The position numbers and the translations under genes are program-made. Positions 60,282 to 64,000 of a DNA stretch of 64,000 nt are shown piece after piece (position 1 is the stretch's first letter; the number at the start of each line of letters is the position of its first letter). Source of the stretch: Micromonospora coerulea. Its GTDB lineage: Bacteria; Actinomycetota; Actinomycetes; Mycobacteriales; Micromonosporaceae. The stretch covers positions 62,001 to 126,000 of the forward strand of contig NZ_JAEMUW010000017.1 of NCBI RefSeq assembly GCF_016598485.1, read 5' to 3'. The notes under the pieces are model-generated. The model worked only from the letters and a program-made list of their open reading frames with translations. It had not been told where the DNA came from and did not search any database.

Positions 60282-60303
60282 GTCCGAATTGCCCCTCTAT
60301 GCC

Positions 60304-60516
60304 CTATTGGCCCCCTTTCTGCACATAGCCCCTGACGAACTCCTCTGCGTTCTCCTCGAGGACGGAGTCGATCTCGTCGAGCAGGTCGTCGACGTCCTCG
60401 GTGATCTCGGCGTGGCGCTCAGCAACCTCCGGGTTGGCCTGCGCGGCGACGTCCTCGATCTCCTCGCCCTGGGTCGACTTGCCGGACTGGGTCTGGCCGC
60501 CTTCTTGCGTAGCCAT
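60304..60516 (-). CDS. pup: Prokaryotic ubiquitin-like protein Pup
   Basis: 70 aa, disordered and acidic. The coiled-coil-forming segment (EITEDVDDLLDEIDSVLEENAEEF) binds the ARC/Mpa coiled coil. It ends in GGQ, so Dop must deamidate the terminal Gln before ligation. The ATG at 60516 has GGAGGAGG upstream. A strong hairpin separates it from dop, so it is probably transcribed from its own promoter or protected from polar effects. Confidence 0.98.
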   Translation of the reverse strand: MATQEGGQTQSGKSTQGEEIEDVAAQANPEVAERHAEITEDVDDLLDEIDSVLEENAEEFVRGYVQKGGQ

Positions 60517-60571
60517 CAGGTGCCTCCTCCACGATCGTCTGCGATGAACTTACCTCGCTGGAGCGACGAAA

Positions 60572-60608
60572 AGCCCGTCGCGCGCCGGCTTCCGGCGCGC
60601 GACGGGCT
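60572..60608 (-). terminator. Strong intrinsic terminator between dop and pup
   Basis: A perfect 17-bp stem (60572-60588 with 60592-60608) with loop CTT and, in the minus-strand RNA, a following TTTT run. It begins 15 bases after the dop stop and 56 bases before the pup start codon. Confidence 0.9.
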
Positions 60609-60622
60609 CGCGTACGACGGCC

Positions 60623-62140
60623 TCAGCCGCCGGTGAGAGTCTCCAGCAGGTCCTTGGCGGTGTCGCACCGGTCGAAGAGCGCACCGACGTGCTTGCGGGT
60701 GCCCCGCTCGGGCTCCATCATCGGCACCCGGACCAGGGACTCCCGGCCCACGTCGAAGATCACCGAGTCCCAGCTCGCCGCGACCACCTCGGAGGCGTAC
60801 TGGGCCAGGCAGCGACCGCGGAAGTAGGCCCTGGTGTCCTCCGGCGGCTCGGTCATCGCGGTCCGGGTCTGCTCGTCGGTCAGCAGCGTCTTCATCGACC
60901 CCCGCGAGACCAGCCGGTGGTAGAGCCCCTTCTCCGGCCGGACGTCGGAGTACTGCAGGTCGACCAGCTGGAGCTTGTGCGAGCCCCAGGCCAGCTTCTC
61001 CCGCTCCCGGTAGCCCTCCAGCAGCCGGAGCTTCGCCACCCAGTCCAGCTCGTCGGCGCAGAGGAACGCGTCGCGGCCGAGCCGGTCCAGCACGCTCTCC
61101 CAGCGGTCCAGCACGTCCGCGGTCTGCTCGTCGACGTCGCTGCCGTACCGGTCGTCCACGAAGGACCGGACCCGATCCAGGTACGCCCACTGCACGTCCA
61201 GGGCGGTCAGCTTGCGGCCGTCGCGCAGCCGCATCAGGTGCTTCAGCGACGGGTCGTGGCTGACCGCGCGCAGCTCGCTGACCGGGTCGGCGATGCCCAG
61301 GTCGGCGCCGAGCGCCTTCTCCTCGATCATGGTGAGGATCAGCGCGGTGGTGCCGACCTTCAGGTAGGTGGAGATCTCCGACAGGTTGGCGTCGCCGATG
61401 ATGACGTGCAGCCGGCGGTACTTGTCGGCGTCCGCGTGCGGCTCGTCGCGGGTGTTGATGATCGGCCGCTTGAGGGTCGTCTCCAGCCCCACCTCGACCT
61501 CGAAGAAGTCGGCGCGCTGGGAGATCTGGAAGCCGCTCTGCGCGCCGTCCTGGCCGATGCCGACCCGGCCGGCGCCGCAGACGATCTGCCGGGTGACGAA
61601 GAACGGCGTCAGGTACGCCACGATGTCGGCGAACGGGGTCTGCCGCCGCATCAGGTAGTTCTCGTGGGCGCCGTAGCTGGCGCCCTTGTTGTCGGTGTTG
61701 TTCTTGTACAGGTGGATGGGGTGGGTGCCCGGGATGGTGGCGGCGCGGCGGGACGCCTCGGCCATCACCCGCTCCCCCGCCTTGTCCCAGCGCACGATGT
61801 CGAGGGGGTTGGTCACCTCGGGAGTGGAGTACTCCGGGTGTGCGTGGTCGACGTAGAGTCGGGCGCCGTTGGTGAGTATGACGTTGGCCAGCCCGAGGTC
61901 CTCGTCGGCGAGGGCCTCGGCCGGGTCGTAGGCCGCGCCGGAGTAGGTGAAGCCGCGGGCGTCGCGCAGCGGCGACTCCTCCTCGTAGTCCCAGCGGGCC
62001 CGGCCACCGCGGTTGAGTTCCGGGCGCGCCCCGTAGGCGTTCACCACCTGCGAGGAGGTGACCATCGGGTTGGCCCCGGCCTGGCCGGGCACGGAGATGC
62101 CGTACTCGACCTCGGTGCCCATGATCCGTCTTACGCTCAT
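60623..62140 (-). CDS. dop: Pup deamidase / depupylase Dop
   Basis: 505 aa. It shares the PafA fold: MGTEVEYGISVPG, catalytic Asp98 in RLYVDHAHPEYSTPE, HLYKNNTDNKGASYGAHENYLM and RPIINTRDEPHADADKYRRLH. It also has the Dop-loop insertion (RARWDYEEESPLRDARGF). It deamidates Pup-Gln to Pup-Glu and removes Pup from substrates. ATG at 62140 gives the family start MSVRRIMG; the open frame to 62296 lacks similarity. GGGAGCGGG lies upstream. Confidence 0.97.
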   Translation of the reverse strand: MSVRRIMGTEVEYGISVPGQAGANPMVTSSQVVNAYGARPELNRGGRARWDYEEESPLRDARGFTYSGAAYDPAEALADEDLGLANVILTNGARLYVDHAHPEYSTPEVTNPLDIVRWDKAGERVMAEASRRAATIPGTHPIHLYKNNTDNKGASYGAHENYLMRRQTPFADIVAYLTPFFVTRQIVCGAGRVGIGQDGAQSGFQISQRADFFEVEVGLETTLKRPIINTRDEPHADADKYRRLHVIIGDANLSEISTYLKVGTTALILTMIEEKALGADLGIADPVSELRAVSHDPSLKHLMRLRDGRKLTALDVQWAYLDRVRSFVDDRYGSDVDEQTADVLDRWESVLDRLGRDAFLCADELDWVAKLRLLEGYREREKLAWGSHKLQLVDLQYSDVRPEKGLYHRLVSRGSMKTLLTDEQTRTAMTEPPEDTRAYFRGRCLAQYASEVVAASWDSVIFDVGRESLVRVPMMEPERGTRKHVGALFDRCDTAKDLLETLTGG

Positions 62141-62271
62141 CGACTGCCCGCTCCCGCTCGCCCGTCCCGGTCCCCCGTCAGGTCGAGCGTAGTCGCCGGT
62201 ACCCGGGAAGGGGGCGCGGCGCGGTCCGGGCTTGCGGTGTGGCGGCGCGCGGACGACCGGTACGGACGCGT

Positions 62272-62304
62272 GGAGGCCCGCGGCGCGGCGCGCCACGGGC
62301 CTCC
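62272..62304 (-). terminator. Hairpin terminator after arc/mpa
   Basis: GGAGGCCCG (62272-62280) pairs with CGGGCCTCC (62296-62304), 9 bp with a 15-base loop, directly after the ATPase stop codon (62321) on the minus strand. No long U-run. Confidence 0.6.
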
Positions 62305-62320
62305 GTCGTGCTGCTCGGGC

Positions 62321-64000
62321 CTACAGGTACTGGCCGGTGTTGCTGGCGGTCTCTATCGACCGGCCGGCCTCCGCACCCTTGCCGCCGGAGACGAGCGTGC
62401 GGATGTAGACGATCCGCTCGCCCTTCTTGCCGGAGATGCGGGCCCAGTCGTCGGGGTTGGTGGTGTTGGGCAGGTCCTCGTTCTCCCGGAACTCGTCGAC
62501 GCAGGCGTCGAGCAGGTGCTGCAGCCGCAGCCCCTTGCGTCCGGAGGTGAGGAACTCCTTGATGGCCATCTTCTTGCCCCGGTCGACGATGTTCTGGATC
62601 ATCGCGCCGGAGTTGAAGTCCTTGAAGTACAGGACTTCCTTGTCGCCGTTGGCGTAGGTGACCTCGAGGAAGCGGTTCTCCTCGGTCTCCGAGTACATCC
62701 GCAGGACGACCGCGTCGATCATCGCCGCCACGGTGGCCTGCGGGTCGCCGCCGTGCTCGGTCAGGTCGTCCGGGTGCAGGGGCAGCCCGGAGAGGATGTA
62801 CTTGGAGAAGATGTCCTTGGCCGCCTCGGCGTCCGGCCGCTCGATCTTGATCTTGACGTCGAGCCGGCCCGGGCGCAGGATCGCCGGGTCGATCATGTCT
62901 TCCCGGTTGGAGGCGCCGATGACGATGACGTTCTCCAGGCCCTCCACGCCGTCGATCTCGCTGAGCAGCTGCGGAACGATGGTGTTCTCCACGTCCGAGG
63001 AGACGCCGGAACCGCGGGTACGGAAGACCGAGTCCATCTCGTCGAAGAACACGATCACCGGAGTGCCCTCGCCGGCCTTCTCCCGGGCTCGCTGGAAGAT
63101 CAGCCGGATGTGCCGCTCGGTCTCGCCGACGTACTTGTTGAGCAGCTCGGGGCCCTTGATGTTGAGGAAGAAGCTGGTGTGCCGCTCCTTGCCCTGCCGC
63201 TCGGCGATCTTCTTGGCCAGCGAGTTGGCCACCGCCTTGGCGATCAGCGTCTTGCCGCAGCCCGGCGGGCCGTAGAGCAGGATGCCCTTCGGCGGCCGGA
63301 GCTGATGCTCACGGAACAGGTCGGCGTGCAGGAAGGGCAGTTCCACCGCGTCGCGGATCTGCTCGATCTGCGAGTGGAGGCCGCCGATGTCGGTGTAGTC
63401 GACGTCGGGCACCTCCTCGAGGACCAGCTCCTCGACCTCGCTCTTCGGGATCCGCTCGTACGCGTACGCCGAGCGGGGCTCGATCATCAGCGAGTCGCCG
63501 GCCCGGATCGGCGAACCGATCAGGGTCTCGGCGAGGTGCACGATCCGCTCCTCGTCGGAGTGCGAGACCACCAGCGCCCGGTCGCCCGGGGCGCCGTCGG
63601 GACCCGCCAGGATCTCCTTGAGCATCACGACCTCACCGACCCGCTCGTACCCGAACGCGTCGACGATGTTGAGCGCGTCGTTGAGCAGGACCTCCTGGCC
63701 GCGCCGGAGCTCGTCGACCTCCAGCGAGGGCGAGACGGCGACCCGGAGCTTGCGCCCACCGGTGAACACGTCCACCGTGCCGTCGTCGTGCTTCGCCAGG
63801 AAGACGCCGTAGCCACTGGGTGGCTGCGCGAGGCGGTCGATCTCCTCCTTGAGCGTCACGATCTGCGCGCGAGCCTCCTTGAGGGTGCTCACGAGCCGTT
63901 CGTTGTTCTCGGTCAGCCGCGCCAACTGTGCCTGGGTGGCCGCCAGCCGCTCTTCGAGCTGCCGGACGTGTCGGGGGCTTTCGGTCAACTTGCGCCGCAC
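62321..64000 (-). CDS. arc: Proteasomal ATPase ARC/Mpa (5' end beyond window)
   Basis: At least 559 aa. The N-terminal coiled coil (EERLAATQAQLARLTENNERL) is cut by the edge; probably a few dozen residues are missing. Two OB-fold interdomains follow, then the AAA module with Walker A GPPGCGKT, Walker B VIVFFDEMDS and the second region of homology GASNREDMID. The C-terminus ends QYL, the motif that docks into the 20S alpha ring and opens the gate. It recognises pupylated proteins through the coiled coil and threads them into PrcAB. Confidence 0.97.
   Translation of the reverse strand: MRRKLTESPRHVRQLEERLAATQAQLARLTENNERLVSTLKEARAQIVTLKEEIDRLAQPPSGYGVFLAKHDDGTVDVFTGGRKLRVAVSPSLEVDELRRGQEVLLNDALNIVDAFGYERVGEVVMLKEILAGPDGAPGDRALVVSHSDEERIVHLAETLIGSPIRAGDSLMIEPRSAYAYERIPKSEVEELVLEEVPDVDYTDIGGLHSQIEQIRDAVELPFLHADLFREHQLRPPKGILLYGPPGCGKTLIAKAVANSLAKKIAERQGKERHTSFFLNIKGPELLNKYVGETERHIRLIFQRAREKAGEGTPVIVFFDEMDSVFRTRGSGVSSDVENTIVPQLLSEIDGVEGLENVIVIGASNREDMIDPAILRPGRLDVKIKIERPDAEAAKDIFSKYILSGLPLHPDDLTEHGGDPQATVAAMIDAVVLRMYSETEENRFLEVTYANGDKEVLYFKDFNSGAMIQNIVDRGKKMAIKEFLTSGRKGLRLQHLLDACVDEFRENEDLPNTTNPDDWARISGKKGERIVYIRTLVSGGKGAEAGRSIETASNTGQYL

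Noticed and set aside
1..64000. CRISPR arrays, tRNA or rRNA genes, insertion sequences and phage integration sites
   Set aside because: No regular spaced repeats, no tRNA-like cloverleaf, no transposase or integrase and no terminal inverted repeats were seen on reading both strands by eye.

Overview
The window is a chromosomal segment of a very GC-rich actinomycete. It carries the Pup-proteasome system, Tat translocase genes, strong third-position GC bias in the genes, frequent GTG starts and a canonical actinobacterial iron box. The mixture of families points to the Micromonosporaceae, most likely Micromonospora; this is inference from gene content, because no rRNA or tRNA gene is present.

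Layout. 1-7.4 kb: an alpha-glucan utilisation locus, with a cut-off GH13 alpha-glucosidase, a three-gene sugar ABC importer, a LacI-type repressor and a secreted GH87-like beta-helix enzyme. CTTGC-type operator motifs sit before all three transcription units. 7.4-11.3 kb: a DUF5709 protein, then a response regulator fused to a thioredoxin-reductase-like domain (frameshifted in this sequence) overlapping a cNMP-domain histidine kinase. 11.3-16.2 kb: a divergent ferric-siderophore locus with a perfect iron box between its two arms. 16.2-20 kb: small stress and transport genes, including an HxlR regulator fused to a peroxiredoxin and a divergent MFS exporter. 19.9-28 kb: a GntR-type regulator and an oligopeptide ABC importer operon ending in a gamma-glutamyltranspeptidase homologue; the same GTATAC operator-like site lies at the regulator and at the operon promoter, about 8 kb apart.

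28-36 kb: mixed genes for an uncharacterised membrane protein, a subtilisin, a diguanylate cyclase, a NamZ-type muramidase, a DUF4037 protein and a 5'-3' exonuclease, plus a decayed VOC remnant. 36-49 kb: a HelY-like helicase, an HAD protein, an AraC regulator, an EamA exporter, a lipid kinase, a Zn-dehydrogenase, a debranching-enzyme-like protein with an SCP2 protein, a cytosolic BtuF-like protein and a stand-alone TOPRIM protein.

49-64 kb: the core locus tatC-tatA-pafC-pafB-pafA-prcA-prcB-(endonuclease VII)-pup-dop-arc, all on the minus strand and running off the right edge. Gene order resembles Mycobacterium tuberculosis Rv2090 (exonuclease) to Rv2115c (Mpa), but two blocks are interposed: one between tatC and the helicase, and a divergent metal-transporter/DUF3866 pair between pafB and pafA. 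Dop activates Pup, PafA ligates it to substrates, the ARC/Mpa ATPase unfolds tagged proteins and PrcAB degrades them. PafBC is the associated DNA-damage transcription activator pair.

The most notable points are the HxlR-peroxiredoxin fusion, the endonuclease VII gene overlapping prcB by 82 bases, the strong terminator separating dop from pup, the distributed GntR operator, and a one-base frameshift in the redox response regulator.
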